This document shows, piece by piece, positions 25,970 through 34,499 of a stretch of 64,000 nucleotides of DNA. The notes beneath the pieces were generated by a model that made no database searches, had not been told where the DNA came from, and was given only the letters and a program-made list of their open reading frames with translations. The position numbers and the translations under genes are program-made. Within the stretch, counting starts at the first letter, position 1; each line of letters opens with the position of its first letter. The stretch is from Candidatus Gastranaerophilales bacterium (GTDB lineage Bacteria > Cyanobacteriota > Vampirovibrionia > Gastranaerophilales > Gastranaerophilaceae), in NCBI GenBank assembly GCA_944323135.1, contig CALURI010000004.1, forward strand, positions 1 to 64,000, written 5' to 3'.

Positions 25970-27385
25970 GTGAAAAAAGTTATATCTATAACATTATTAG
26001 CAAGTATATTGAGCATAAATATCATGCCTGTATTTGCAATAGAACAAAATTCAGAAACATCCACTGCTACCCCAAAACAATTTAAAAGCATGGTTTCTAA
26101 AAATAAAAAAACTTCTGATGATTATAAATTTGATTATATAAACATGAATTGGTGGGGTAATTTTAATGATGATATTTTAACATCATATATCCAAAAAGCC
26201 GTCATAAACAATTATGATTTGAAAATGGCAACTATTAACGTTGAAGAATATTACCAAAATGTTAAAGTTCAATTTGCAAGTGAGCTACCTTCCGCAGTAG
26301 CAGGCTTTGGACCGGCATGGTACAAAGCACCAGGCAGCACAAGCTCCGATATAGGTTTTGGAGTTCCGATAATAGTTCAATACGAAGCTGATATATTCTT
26401 AAAGAATCATAATAAAACTAAAGCAGTAAAAAAACTTTATGAAGGTTCAATTCAAGATGAACGTGCAGCATATATTTCAGTTGCATCTGCTGTAGGTTCA
26501 ACATACTTTAATATAATTAATCTTGATAAAATGATTACTCTTCAAGAAAAAATCGTTAATATCAGACAAGAAATTTACGATTTAATGCTGGCAAGTAATA
26601 AAGAAGGATTAACCTCAACTGCAGATACCATAAGAGCAAACAAATCACTCGTTCAAGGACAAACTGATTTAATAGAATTAAAAAAGAACAGAGAACAAAT
26701 GTTACACCAATTATGCGTTCTAATTGGGGAAAGTCCTGAAAATGCAAATTCTTTAAAAAGAAATTCCCTTGATAATATAAATTACAACACTGCAGTACCA
26801 GCACAAATTCCATCAGAAATAATCACAAACAGACCGGATTATTTGAAAGCTGAATTAATGGTTGAAAAAGCCGGTATTGATGTGAAAGTCGCTAAAAAAG
26901 AATTTTTACCGTCTATTAACATTTTAGGAGGTGCAATATTTAATGCAGGAGATTTAGGAAGCCTATTTACAACAAAAAATATGCTCTTAGGACTTGCAGG
27001 AGGTATAATGACCCCATTGTTCCAAGGCGGTTCATTAATAGCTAATTTAAAATTGAAAAAAGCTTCTTATGAAAGAATTTTGCAAAATTATTACAAAACA
27101 AATCTAACAGCTATTCAAGAAGTAAATGATGCTTTGGTAGCATCAAAACTTGATAAAGATAAGATGCTTCAAACAGAAAAACAATTCAATCTTGAAAAAG
27201 CAGATTACAAATACAATGAACACAAATTTGATGAAGGTACAATTTCTAAACTGGATTTAATTCAATATCAAGAAAACCTTCTCACAATAGAAAAACTTGT
27301 TGCGCAACAAAAAATTGAATGTATGACAGATGCAATCAGTTTGTACAAGGCAACAGGAAGCAAACCTTATGACTATGTAAACTAA
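25970..27385 (+). CDS. TolC/NodT-like outer-membrane efflux channel
   Basis: Outer-membrane partner of the EmrAB pump encoded divergently. A signal peptide ends at V-F-A about residue 24, with no lipobox Cys. Two outer-membrane efflux repeats follow. Seen are W-W-G-N-F-N-D-D-I-L, N-N-Y-D-L-K-M-A at about 82-89, and the NodT-like segment P-x-x-I-P-S-E-I-I-T-N-R-P-D-Y. The second repeat has the closing coiled coil with Y-K-Y-N-E-H-K-F-D-E-G-T-I-S-K-L-D-L-I. The start is GTG with AAGGAA upstream. It is preceded by putative MarR operators and closed by a terminator. Confidence 0.9.
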   Translation: MKKVISITLLASILSINIMPVFAIEQNSETSTATPKQFKSMVSKNKKTSDDYKFDYINMNWWGNFNDDILTSYIQKAVINNYDLKMATINVEEYYQNVKVQFASELPSAVAGFGPAWYKAPGSTSSDIGFGVPIIVQYEADIFLKNHNKTKAVKKLYEGSIQDERAAYISVASAVGSTYFNIINLDKMITLQEKIVNIRQEIYDLMLASNKEGLTSTADTIRANKSLVQGQTDLIELKKNREQMLHQLCVLIGESPENANSLKRNSLDNINYNTAVPAQIPSEIITNRPDYLKAELMVEKAGIDVKVAKKEFLPSINILGGAIFNAGDLGSLFTTKNMLLGLAGGIMTPLFQGGSLIANLKLKKASYERILQNYYKTNLTAIQEVNDALVASKLDKDKMLQTEKQFNLEKADYKYNEHKFDEGTISKLDLIQYQENLLTIEKLVAQQKIECMTDAISLYKATGSKPYDYVN

Positions 27386-27433
27386 ATTCACATATAATCA
27401 TCACCTCTTTACTTTAAGAAATTTAAAGTAATG

Positions 27434-27466
27434 TGCCGGAAATCCTCACTGTTTCCGGCATTTTAT
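27434..27466 (+). terminator. Intrinsic terminator after the tolC-like gene
   Basis: Stem TGCCGGAAA / TTTCCGGCA, 9-base loop, T-rich tail. Confidence 0.9.
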
Positions 27467-27473
27467 TGTTTCA

Positions 27474-27653
27474 AAATCTTAACCCTCGCATCTGTTTACC
27501 ACGCCTACGATTGTTCTACTAACCGCTTTTAATAAGTTATGCGAAAATCTTTTTCATAATTTTTGTCCAACCGCTTTGAAAAATTAACGCACTCGGGTAT
27601 TTTCCTCTAAACTTGCCTAAACCTCTTAAATCTTATCCCTCGCATCTGTTTAC
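27474..27653. repeat. 26-bp direct repeats flanking a gene-free spacer
   Basis: AAATCTTAnCCCTCGCATCTGTTTAC-like sequence occurs at 27474-27499 and 27628-27653 with a single mismatch. They enclose 128 bp with no ORF and slightly higher G+C than its surroundings. The second copy overlaps the last bases of prmC, so the first could be a duplicated prmC end, or both are copies of a dispersed element. Confidence 0.6.
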
Positions 27654-28483
27654 AAATTCCCTGATATCACCCTATCTATACCTGCAAGATCTTTTATTAT
27701 TTCGATATTTTTAAAACCGTTTTTCTCCATAATGTTTTTAACGTCTTGCGACTGATTTATTCCGAGTTCAAACATCAAATATCCGTTTTTATTTAATATT
27801 TTTGGGGAGTCTTTACTAATTCTTTCATAAAATTCCAAGCCTTTTTCATCATGTGTAAAAAGCGCCTCTTGAGGATCAAATTTCACTTCAGACTGAATTT
27901 TCTCTTTCTCGCTGGGCGGAATATAAGGCGGATTTGATACAATAATATCAAAAGTCTCGCCCGGTTTTACGTTAGAAAATACATCGGATTTTCTAAAAAT
28001 AGCTTTATTGAAAAGATTTAATTTTGATGCATTATCAAGTGCGGTATTCAAGGCGTCTGATGAAATGTCCAACCCGATAATCTGGCAATCTGTATATTTT
28101 GCAATCATACAAGCAATACAGCCTGAACCTGTCCCGACATCAAGTGCCATTTTAAAATTATTTTGATTAATTACATCAATAGCTTTTCTGACCAAAATTT
28201 CTGTTTCATCTCGGGGAATTAAAACTGAAGGGTTCACAATAAATTTTTCGCCCATAAAGTCTGCAAATCCTATTATATGCTGAATAGGGCGTCTTGTTTC
28301 AGCTCTGAATTGTGCTTTTTCTTTAACAACTTCGAGTTTGTCGGCGGTAAGTTTATTTCCCATTACAATATCTTTTACGCCGTAATTGGCAAAATGTTCA
28401 AGCAGCATTTTTACTTCAACATTTGCTTCATTAGGTTCAATTCCGCTATCGGTTAATATTTTTACAATATCTTGAATACTCAT
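27650..28483 (-). CDS. prmC: Peptide chain release factor N5-glutamine methyltransferase PrmC
   Basis: SAM-dependent enzyme that methylates the GGQ glutamine of release factors RF1/RF2. It has an N-terminal helical domain with Q-F-R-A-E-T-R-R-P-I-Q-H-I-I-G and R-D-E-T-E around residues 80-105, and SAM motif D-V-G-T-G-S-G-C-I-A. The catalytic N-P-P-Y-I-P motif lies near 188-193. The ATG at 28483 gives the usual length (277 residues); a GTG at 28519 would overlap the previous gene. It is the last gene of a compact operon with two small upstream genes. Confidence 0.93.
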   Translation of the reverse strand: MSIQDIVKILTDSGIEPNEANVEVKMLLEHFANYGVKDIVMGNKLTADKLEVVKEKAQFRAETRRPIQHIIGFADFMGEKFIVNPSVLIPRDETEILVRKAIDVINQNNFKMALDVGTGSGCIACMIAKYTDCQIIGLDISSDALNTALDNASKLNLFNKAIFRKSDVFSNVKPGETFDIIVSNPPYIPPSEKEKIQSEVKFDPQEALFTHDEKGLEFYERISKDSPKILNKNGYLMFELGINQSQDVKNIMEKNGFKNIEIIKDLAGIDRVISGNL

Positions 28484-28499
28484 AATTTTCAGTAATTTT

Positions 28500-29000
28500 C
28501 TATTGTTCACAAATTTCACGGCAATCGTGTTCTGTCAATATTTTATCAATTTCATCACGCGCCATCAATTTGGAAGTTAACTCTTTTTTCTCTATATTAT
28601 ATTTTTTGCACAAACGCTCGTAATAATAAAGCTGTTTTTTTGTTGGTGTTTCTTTTGACATTTTTACTTCTCTCAAAAAAGCGCGCTTTTTTTTCTCATA
28701 TTCTTTTTGTGCCTGAATTATGGGTTCTTGTTTCTTCTTGTAATCATAATATTTCCGGCACTCTTTTAAATAAAGTATCGTTTCTTGTTGAAAATTATCA
28801 TCATCAAGATAATCCTGTAAAAATTCAAAATGCGGGTTGTTTATTTCTAAATAATATTTTTCATCTTCTACAAATTTATCGAAAATATCTTCAACACTCA
28901 TATCAGGCATTTTCTTGACCAATGCACGCAAAAAATTACACAGAGCTGATTTCTGTGTTTTTGTCATATCTAAATATATTTGATTTTTAATCTGGTACAT
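28500..29000 (-). CDS. Small protein with a C-terminal DUF3072/SAP-like module, function unknown
   Basis: A 166-residue, highly charged helical protein. The C-terminal 45 residues (T-P-T-K-K-Q-L-Y-Y-Y-E-R-L-C-K-K-Y, then D-E-I-D-K-I-L) resemble short SAP- or DUF3072-type modules that read T-x-K-Q-x-x-Y-L-x-x-L. A role in nucleic-acid binding is possible but unproven. Its ATG at 29000 overlaps the stop of the preceding 54-codon gene as TAATG, which fixes the start. It precedes prmC by 16 bp. I do not recognise the N-terminal part. Confidence 0.6.
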   Translation of the reverse strand: MYQIKNQIYLDMTKTQKSALCNFLRALVKKMPDMSVEDIFDKFVEDEKYYLEINNPHFEFLQDYLDDDNFQQETILYLKECRKYYDYKKKQEPIIQAQKEYEKKKRAFLREVKMSKETPTKKQLYYYERLCKKYNIEKKELTSKLMARDEIDKILTEHDCREICEQ

Positions 29001-29164
29001 TATTTCCTGAACAAATCTTTAACACTGAATTTACCGATATTTTCTTTATGAAATTCAACAAACTTTTTAACAATAGGATTGGTACTGTGAAGAACAGTTT
29101 TTTTCTCAACTTTTTCTTCTGTCTTTGTTTTATTCTCAATTACGGTAAATTCTCTCTTATCCAT
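29000..29164 (-). CDS. 54-residue small protein, first gene of the prmC operon
   Basis: A short ORF from ATG 29164 with AGAGG upstream, ending TAA that overlaps the next ATG (TAATG). The product is very Lys/Glu-rich and starts M-D-K-R-E-F-T-V-I-E-N, with a helical C-terminus (K-K-F-V-E-F-H-K-E-N-I-G-K-F). The translational coupling argues it is real. No family is recognised and the function is unknown. Confidence 0.55.
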   Translation of the reverse strand: MDKREFTVIENKTKTEEKVEKKTVLHSTNPIVKKFVEFHKENIGKFSVKDLFRK

Positions 29165-29287
29165 AAAACAATTATACCTCTTTATATATTTATAAAAAAG
29201 TTTGTTAAGAAAAAATTGACTTATTTGTATATAAAAAATATATAATTTTACATTTTGTAATGTTTTTAAAAGGTTAATTTAAAATAA

Positions 29288-29506
29288 CTATTTAGCTTGC
29301 TTTACAACCTGACGAACAGTATTATTTATATTTTTAGGACCTAACAAACAGCCTAAACCGATTACTGCCAAACCTGACAAAGACGCAAGAATATAAGTTT
29401 GGGAATTATAAAGAATATTATTTTTATATTGAGGTGAAACAACATCATTTTTATATGGTTTTCTCATAGTGGGAATAACAGCTTCAAAGCTAACCTTTTC
29501 TATCAT
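29288..29506 (-). CDS. Small tagged single-helix membrane protein
   Basis: A 72-residue protein starting M-I-E-K-V-S-F-E-A, with one hydrophobic helix at about residues 38-58 (I-L-A-S-L-S-G-L-A-V-I-G-L-G). The V-S-F tag is of the type seen in other proteins here. ATG 29506 has GAAAGGG eight bases upstream; a GTG at 29515 is possible. Function unknown. Confidence 0.5.
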   Translation of the reverse strand: MIEKVSFEAVIPTMRKPYKNDVVSPQYKNNILYNSQTYILASLSGLAVIGLGCLLGPKNINNTVRQVVKQAK

Positions 29507-29643
29507 AATAAACACCCTTTCTCAGTTAGAAAAATTGTTTAATTTGACCAAAAACAAAATTATAGACCTTAAAAAACACAAAAAATATAACTATATATTA
29601 TATCTAAAAACAGTAAATTTTTAAAGATATCAAGATTAAATCT

Positions 29644-30360
29644 TTACAATTGAAGTTTTGCAATTTTAATATTTACAACAGCTTCCAAATCAACACCGCT
29701 CAAGATTTCAGAAATTAAATCATTAGGATTCAAATCAGCCTTATTTAATCTCGGAAGAATCCCTAATATTTTAACATCAGTATATTCTTCAATAAGTCTC
29801 GGAAGCAATTTTACATCAGAATTTCCTGAATTTTCAGGATAATTTGTCAATATAATACCCCGCAAAGTTATCCCTTTTTCTTTAGCATGATTAATAGTCA
29901 ATAAAATATTATTTATATCTGCATCAAAAGCTGAAATAACAAGTAAAAGAGGCAAATCAACAAGTTTTATCAAATCTTCTTCCAAAAAATTTTTACTCAA
30001 CGGAGTTGCCAATCCTGATATTCCGTCCACAATAAGAAGTTCATAGACATCTTCAAGTTTTTGGTAATCAGCTAATATGTTATTTTTTTCAATAACAATA
30101 CCCTCTTTTGCCGCAGCTATAAGAGGATTTGACTTATCTTTAAACATATAAGTAAAATAAGTTTTAATATACGGATCAACAAATTTTACAAATGCTAAAT
30201 CCGGAGATTGAACAAATCCGTTTTTTTCAATAACTCCTGTTTGTACAGGCTTATATACTGCTGTGGAATATCCTAAACTCTGCATAGTTGCCGTTAGTCC
30301 AGCAGTAACAAAAATTTTGTCCGAATTTTGATTAACACCTGTCACAAAAAGTTCTAGCAT
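29644..30360 (-). CDS. bioD: Divergent dethiobiotin synthetase (BioD-like)
   Basis: Resembles BioD, which closes the ureido ring of dethiobiotin with CO2 and ATP. The frame V-x-x-x-x-K-P-V-Q-T-G and the C-terminal N-Y-P-E-N region with G-I-L-P-R-L are family-like. Lys15 of the phosphate loop and Lys37 of K-P-V-Q-T-G are retained. But the loop reads G-V-N-Q-N-S-D-K-I instead of G-T-D-T-x-V-G-K-T, and the later E-G-A-G-G segment is D-G-I-S-G. Activity is therefore uncertain. It is monocistronic and 22 kb from bioB. No Shine-Dalgarno; the promoter predicts a near-leaderless mRNA. Confidence 0.75.
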   Translation of the reverse strand: MLELFVTGVNQNSDKIFVTAGLTATMQSLGYSTAVYKPVQTGVIEKNGFVQSPDLAFVKFVDPYIKTYFTYMFKDKSNPLIAAAKEGIVIEKNNILADYQKLEDVYELLIVDGISGLATPLSKNFLEEDLIKLVDLPLLLVISAFDADINNILLTINHAKEKGITLRGIILTNYPENSGNSDVKLLPRLIEEYTDVKILGILPRLNKADLNPNDLISEILSGVDLEAVVNIKIAKLQL

Positions 30361-30368
30361 AAATTAAT

Positions 30369-30396
30369 ATTATCACGCCAAAAACCTTATTGTAAA
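30369..30396 (-). promoter_or_regulatory. bioD-like gene promoter, predicted leaderless
   Basis: TTTACA (30396-30391), 16-base spacer, GATAAT (30374-30369), then eight bases to the ATG. The predicted transcription start is within one or two bases of the start codon. Confidence 0.55.
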
Positions 30397-30438
30397 GTTT
30401 AATAAGTAAGGATAAAGTCTATATTTTTAAATAAGAAA

Positions 30439-30460
30439 ACCGGAATATTAAAATTCCGGT
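30439..30460 (-). terminator. Intrinsic terminator after the small membrane protein
   Basis: Stem ACCGGAAT / ATTCCGGT with a 6-base loop and T-rich tail on the minus strand. Confidence 0.8.
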
Positions 30461-30473
30461 CTGATAAGTTTTG

Positions 30474-30836
30474 TTATTCCTGATTTTGTTGAGGAGCTTG
30501 TGTTTGTACAGGTGTATTTTCTTGCATTTCTTTTTGTAATTTTTCTTGTTTTTTAATAAGAGCCTGCATTTTTTTAACTGCTTTTACCTCACCAACAGGT
30601 TTGTTAAAAGGTTCGGGATTAAGAGTTACCATTTTTTCCCAGCATCCTGGAACATTTGATTTTTCTCCGCAAATACAATTTCTCCAAGTTTCACCTGTTT
30701 TTTTATCAACCAAAATAGTTAACATATTATTGCTTGTTACAACATCATATCTGTTTTTTGTATTTGAATTTGCAATTTGAAACCACATTGTTGCAATTAT
30801 TAATACCGCAAGTACAATTAAAATATTATCTTTCAT
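30474..30836 (-). CDS. Small membrane-anchored protein, function unknown
   Basis: A 120-residue protein with an N-terminal membrane helix (residues 3-22) and a periplasmic domain. The middle contains a short Cys-containing stretch (W-R-N-C-I-C-G, then G-C-W) and the C-terminus is a Lys/Gln/Glu-rich helical tail with Pro-Gln-rich end. The ATG 30836 is supported by AGAGG upstream; longer starts lack it. It is followed by its own terminator. I do not recognise a family. Confidence 0.6.
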   Translation of the reverse strand: MKDNILIVLAVLIIATMWFQIANSNTKNRYDVVTSNNMLTILVDKKTGETWRNCICGEKSNVPGCWEKMVTLNPEPFNKPVGEVKAVKKMQALIKKQEKLQKEMQENTPVQTQAPQQNQE

Positions 30837-30976
30837 ATTATAACCTCTTTTCATTCTGATTTTACGTTTTTTATTATACATATAAAGTTTAGTATTAGCA
30901 AGTCAGATGTTATTCTTTTTGGCAATGAAAAATATATAGCAGATAATTTAAAATATTTAAGTAGAAAGGAAAGCTT

Positions 30977-31324
30977 ATGGTTTTAATTATAAGGTGGATA
31001 TTATTTACTCTTGCCATAATATTTGTAGCTTGGCTTGTTCCGGGAATTGAAGTTGAAAATTTCCAAAGTGCAATGCTTATAACAGTAATCATTGCCCTTA
31101 TAAACATATTTATAAGACCATTAATTGTATTTATTACATTACCGATTAACATACTTACACTCGGACTTTTTACCCTTATTGTAAATGCTTTACTATTTAT
31201 GCTTGCAGGATACATAGCACCCGGAGTTGAAGTTGACAGTTTTCTTGCTGCATTTCTCGGTTCTGTTGTTCTGGCATTTCTCGGTCTTATTATTAATATG
31301 GTTACAATACCCGGTGAAGATTAA
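30977..31324 (+). CDS. Phage-holin-IV/YvlD-like small membrane protein
   Basis: A 115-residue protein with four hydrophobic helices of the phage holin family 4/YvlD type. The repeated V-P-G-I-E-V-E and A-P-G-V-E-V-D segments and the N-I-F-I-R-P-L-I-V-F-I-T-L-P-I-N-I-L-T-L-G-L-F core are diagnostic. Such chromosomal proteins are common in envelope-stress operons and are not evidence of a prophage. It has AAGGAAAG before the ATG and a terminator right after the stop. Confidence 0.8.
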   Translation: MVLIIRWILFTLAIIFVAWLVPGIEVENFQSAMLITVIIALINIFIRPLIVFITLPINILTLGLFTLIVNALLFMLAGYIAPGVEVDSFLAAFLGSVVLAFLGLIINMVTIPGED

Positions 31325-31326
31325 AA

Positions 31327-31354
31327 AAAGCTCCTTATAAAAAGGAGCTTTTTT
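31327..31354 (+). terminator. Intrinsic terminator
   Basis: Stem AAGCTCCTT / AAGGAGCTT with a short A/T loop, followed by six T. Confidence 0.9.
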
Positions 31355-31370
31355 ATGTTAATATAATTTT

Positions 31371-32393
31371 ATGAAAGCTTTAATCTGCAAAAATGGTAAA
31401 ATCGAAATGGTTGAAAAACCGTTTCCCGAAATTCAAAAAAATACAGATGCAATTGTAAAAGTAACTTTATCTTCTATATGTACAAGTGATTTACACATAA
31501 TAAGAGGTTGTGTTCCTGCTGCAAAAAACGGAATTGTTTTGGGACATGAATTTGTAGGAGAAGTTGTAGAAACAGGAGATAATGTCAAAAATTTTGTAAA
31601 AGGGGACAGAGTTGCAGTTAATTGTGAAACTTTTTGCGGAGAATGTGAATTTTGCAAAAGAGGATACATAAATAACTGCATAAACGGAGGTTGGGAACTC
31701 GGATGCAAAATAGACGGCTGTCAGGCTGAATATGTCAGAGTGCCTTTTGCCGATAACGGATTAAGCAAATTACCTGATAATGTAAGTTTTGAAAATGCTT
31801 TATTTGTCGGAGATATTTTATCAAGCGGTTATTGGGGCGCTGAACTTTGTGAAATCAAAAAAGGCGATATTATTGCAGTAATAGGAGCTGGACCTGTCGG
31901 ACTTTGTGCTATGCAGTGCGTAAAATATCTGGGTGCTAAAAAAGTTATCGCCATTGATATTGATGAAACAAGACTTGAACTTGCCAAAAAACTTGGATTT
32001 GCCGATTTTATCTTGAAATTTAAAGACTGCGAAAAAGGAATTAAAGATTTAACAAAATACGGAGCAGATGCTGTAATCGAAGCTGCAGGTTCCGATGACA
32101 CATTTGAGCTTGCCTATAAAATTGCAAGACCTAACGCAATTGTCGCAATCGTTGCAATGTATGAAAAAAATCAAATTCTTCCGTTACCTCAAATGTATGG
32201 AAAGAATTTGATTTTTAAAACAGGCGGTGTTGATGCCACTCATTGCAAAGATCTTATTAAATTGATTTCTGAAGGAAAAATTTCAACAGACTTTTTAATT
32301 ACGCATAAATTTTATTTTAATGATATAAAAAAAGCTTACGAAATTTTTGAGCACAAACAGGATAACTGTTTAAAAACAGCAATTAAATATTAG
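31371..32393 (+). CDS. Zinc-containing alcohol/polyol dehydrogenase (MDR family)
   Basis: Medium-chain NAD(P)-dependent dehydrogenase of 340 residues. Catalytic-zinc residues are in the C-T-S-D-L-H-I motif (Cys37) and the G-H-E-F motif. The structural zinc lobe has C-G-E-C-E-F-C-K-R-G-Y-I-N-N-C. A Rossmann G-A-G-P-V-G-L is at about residues 169-175. The architecture is like threonine/sorbitol dehydrogenases; substrate cannot be told from sequence. The gene follows a terminator and converges on an esterase gene, overlapping by 4 bp. Confidence 0.9.
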   Translation: MKALICKNGKIEMVEKPFPEIQKNTDAIVKVTLSSICTSDLHIIRGCVPAAKNGIVLGHEFVGEVVETGDNVKNFVKGDRVAVNCETFCGECEFCKRGYINNCINGGWELGCKIDGCQAEYVRVPFADNGLSKLPDNVSFENALFVGDILSSGYWGAELCEIKKGDIIAVIGAGPVGLCAMQCVKYLGAKKVIAIDIDETRLELAKKLGFADFILKFKDCEKGIKDLTKYGADAVIEAAGSDDTFELAYKIARPNAIVAIVAMYEKNQILPLPQMYGKNLIFKTGGVDATHCKDLIKLISEGKISTDFLITHKFYFNDIKKAYEIFEHKQDNCLKTAIKY

Positions 32394-33349
32394 CTGTAAA
32401 GTGCATTTTGTAAAAGCTCACATAAAAGTTTATAAGCGGTTTGTGTCGCTTTACTGTCTCTTAAAGCATTTAAAAGCATAAAATCATGACAAGTATTGTT
32501 AATTCTTACACAAGCAGTGTCAACACCAGCTTCAATAAGTTTTCTTGCATAAGCTTCACCTTCATCTCTCAAAACATCGTTTTCCGCAGTTATTATTAAT
32601 GCGGGAGGAAGCCCGTATAACTCAGTTATATCAGCCTTTAGAGGAGAAATATAAATTTCTTTGCGTTTATTTTTATCAGGTACATAAGCATCAAAAAAAT
32701 ATTCCATAGCTTTTTTAGTAAGCCAAGGACCGTTTTTAAATTCCTTATAAGAATCCGAATTCATATCAGCATCAGTCACAGGATAAATTAAAGCTTGAAA
32801 ATGTAATTTTGGACCTCCTTCTTTTTTCATTTTTATGACAGCTGCTGCAGCCATATTACCTCCTGCACTGTCACCTGCTATAGCAATACGCCCAGAATTT
32901 ATATTATAATCGCTTCCGTTATTTGCAAAATAATTTATAGTATCGCAAATTTGATTCAAAGCTTCAGGATATTGAAATTCAGGTGCACGATTATAATTTA
33001 CAAATGCAACAGCAGATTTTGTTTGATTTGCTATAGTTCTTATAGTCATGTCAAATGAACCGGAATCTCCCATAACCCAACCGCCGCCATGACAATACAC
33101 TATTAACGGTAATTTCTCATTACTTGTTCCCATAGGACGAACAAGGCGAACACTTATTTCTCCGTGTTCTGTATTGAAAATTGAAACATCATCAATTTGA
33201 GCTTCTATCTGAGAATAAAATTCTTTCTGTAAATCACTTAAAAATTGCCTTGCTTCTTCAGGCGTTATTTCATCAACGGTTTTTCCCCCTCTTGATTCAA
33301 TGTTATCAATAAAAGTTTGTGTAATATTATCTAAATACGGTTTTGCCAT
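32390..33349 (-). CDS. HSL-family alpha/beta hydrolase (esterase)
   Basis: Cytosolic carboxylesterase-type hydrolase of 319 residues. The oxyanion motif H-G-G-G-W is at about 86-90. The nucleophile elbow G-D-S-A-G-G is near 162-167. An Asp (E-N-D-V-L-R-D) and His (N-T-C-H-D-F) complete the catalytic set. It is the HSL/aes type, acting on short-chain esters. ATG with a strong GGAGG just upstream. Monocistronic and convergent with the dehydrogenase. Confidence 0.92.
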   Translation of the reverse strand: MAKPYLDNITQTFIDNIESRGGKTVDEITPEEARQFLSDLQKEFYSQIEAQIDDVSIFNTEHGEISVRLVRPMGTSNEKLPLIVYCHGGGWVMGDSGSFDMTIRTIANQTKSAVAFVNYNRAPEFQYPEALNQICDTINYFANNGSDYNINSGRIAIAGDSAGGNMAAAAVIKMKKEGGPKLHFQALIYPVTDADMNSDSYKEFKNGPWLTKKAMEYFFDAYVPDKNKRKEIYISPLKADITELYGLPPALIITAENDVLRDEGEAYARKLIEAGVDTACVRINNTCHDFMLLNALRDSKATQTAYKLLCELLQNALYS

Positions 33350-33484
33350 GATTCCTCCTTTTTGGGAATAGTTTAGGAAAATATTAATTTTTTGTATTAC
33401 CTGCAGGACTAATTTTTAATATACAAATTTCTGTTAACAAGACTAATAGAAATTTTTTATAAATTAATTAATCATAAATTTGCT

Positions 33485-34201
33485 ATGAGAAAATTAATTA
33501 TTTTATTTTTTATATTTTTAGTTGGAATGTCTTGCCAAGCCCAAAACTGTCCTGTTTGCGAAGAACAGATTATTGCACGGGAACACATGTTTTGCGAAAA
33601 AGGAGCATTGAACAATAACGTTACCATTACAAATTTGCGCAACATAATCTGTAAAGGAAATGTTTTTAAAGTTGCTTTTGATTGCAAATTTCAATCAGAA
33701 TGTGCTAAAGCAGGAGAAAGAGTAAATTTTTCAGTGCCTAATGCAATATATACTCAAGAAGGAACATTGCTAATTCCGGCTTGTTCAAAAGTTGTCGGCA
33801 CAATTATAAGAATAGAAAAACAAAGAATTCCAAATAAAAATGCTCGTGTATTTTTAAATTTTGAATATCTTATATTACCTGACGGAAGTGCAATTCAAAT
33901 GTCAGCTAAACCTTTAACTAAGGATTCATCATTAAAAGAAGGACCATGGCATACAGCAGGAAAACTGGCAGCTTATACACTAGGTCTAGGCGTAGTAGGT
34001 GCAGGTGCCGGTACTGGCTTTGCGTTTATTCCTAACCCGGCAAAACTCGGAGTAGGTTTTGCAATAGGTATCCCTGTCGGTACAACTGTCGGATTAATTA
34101 CAGGATTGATTACCCCAGGACTTAAATATCATGCAAAACAAGGAGAAGAAATCCCTATAATATTGTGTGAAGATTTATGCATAAATAAACAATGCCAATA
34201 A
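33485..34201 (+). CDS. Secreted protein sharing a domain with the SLH protein
   Basis: A 238-residue secreted protein; a signal peptide ends near C-Q-A at about residue 19, with a possible lipobox (G-M-S-C). A Cys-containing domain at about 60-140 has P-A-C-S-K-V-V-G-T-I-I-R-I and F-L-N-F-E-Y-L-I-L-P-D-G. These align with a region of the SLH protein (3447-5489) that has C-G-S-T-V-T-G-Q-V-V-E-V. A Gly-rich hydrophobic hairpin follows. Function unknown; envelope or secretion-related is inferred. There is no clear Shine-Dalgarno. Confidence 0.65.
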   Translation: MRKLIILFFIFLVGMSCQAQNCPVCEEQIIAREHMFCEKGALNNNVTITNLRNIICKGNVFKVAFDCKFQSECAKAGERVNFSVPNAIYTQEGTLLIPACSKVVGTIIRIEKQRIPNKNARVFLNFEYLILPDGSAIQMSAKPLTKDSSLKEGPWHTAGKLAAYTLGLGVVGAGAGTGFAFIPNPAKLGVGFAIGIPVGTTVGLITGLITPGLKYHAKQGEEIPIILCEDLCINKQCQ

Positions 34202-34247
34202 ATTTTTTTGATGTAATATATAAGTATAAAAAGATAAAAAATACCAT

Positions 34248-34319
34248 AGCGGCATCGTCTAGGGGTTAGGATAGCAGATTCTCATTCTGTTGACACGGGT
34301 TCAATTCCCGTTGCCGCCG
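34248..34319 (+). tRNA. tRNA-Glu (CUC anticodon)
   Basis: A 72-base cloverleaf without encoded CCA: D arm GTCTAG...GGTTAGGAT, anticodon loop T-T-C-T-C-A-T (CUC, reading GAG), T arm ACGGG-TTCAATT-CCCGT, discriminator G. The acceptor stem is intact at pairs 2-7 but its first pair is A-C, a mismatch unusual for an elongator tRNA. Confidence 0.9.
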
Positions 34320-34499
34320 GTAATATCAAACTGACTCTAAATAAGATACTATTTTATTAATATCAAAAATTTTTCATGTTTTAATCAATAATTTATTAGA
34401 AAATATAAAATTTCTTTTGCTCTGTTTTTTTTAATTATATTTTAAATTGTTTTTTATAAAAATAAGCTTATCCCTACAATAAATTATCTAATAAATCTT

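Noticed and set aside
27474-27653. CRISPR array
   Set aside because: Only two repeat copies with a 128-bp interval and no cas genes.
30977-31324. Phage holin gene as sign of a prophage
   Set aside because: Family 4 holin-like proteins are common chromosomal membrane proteins; no other phage gene is near.
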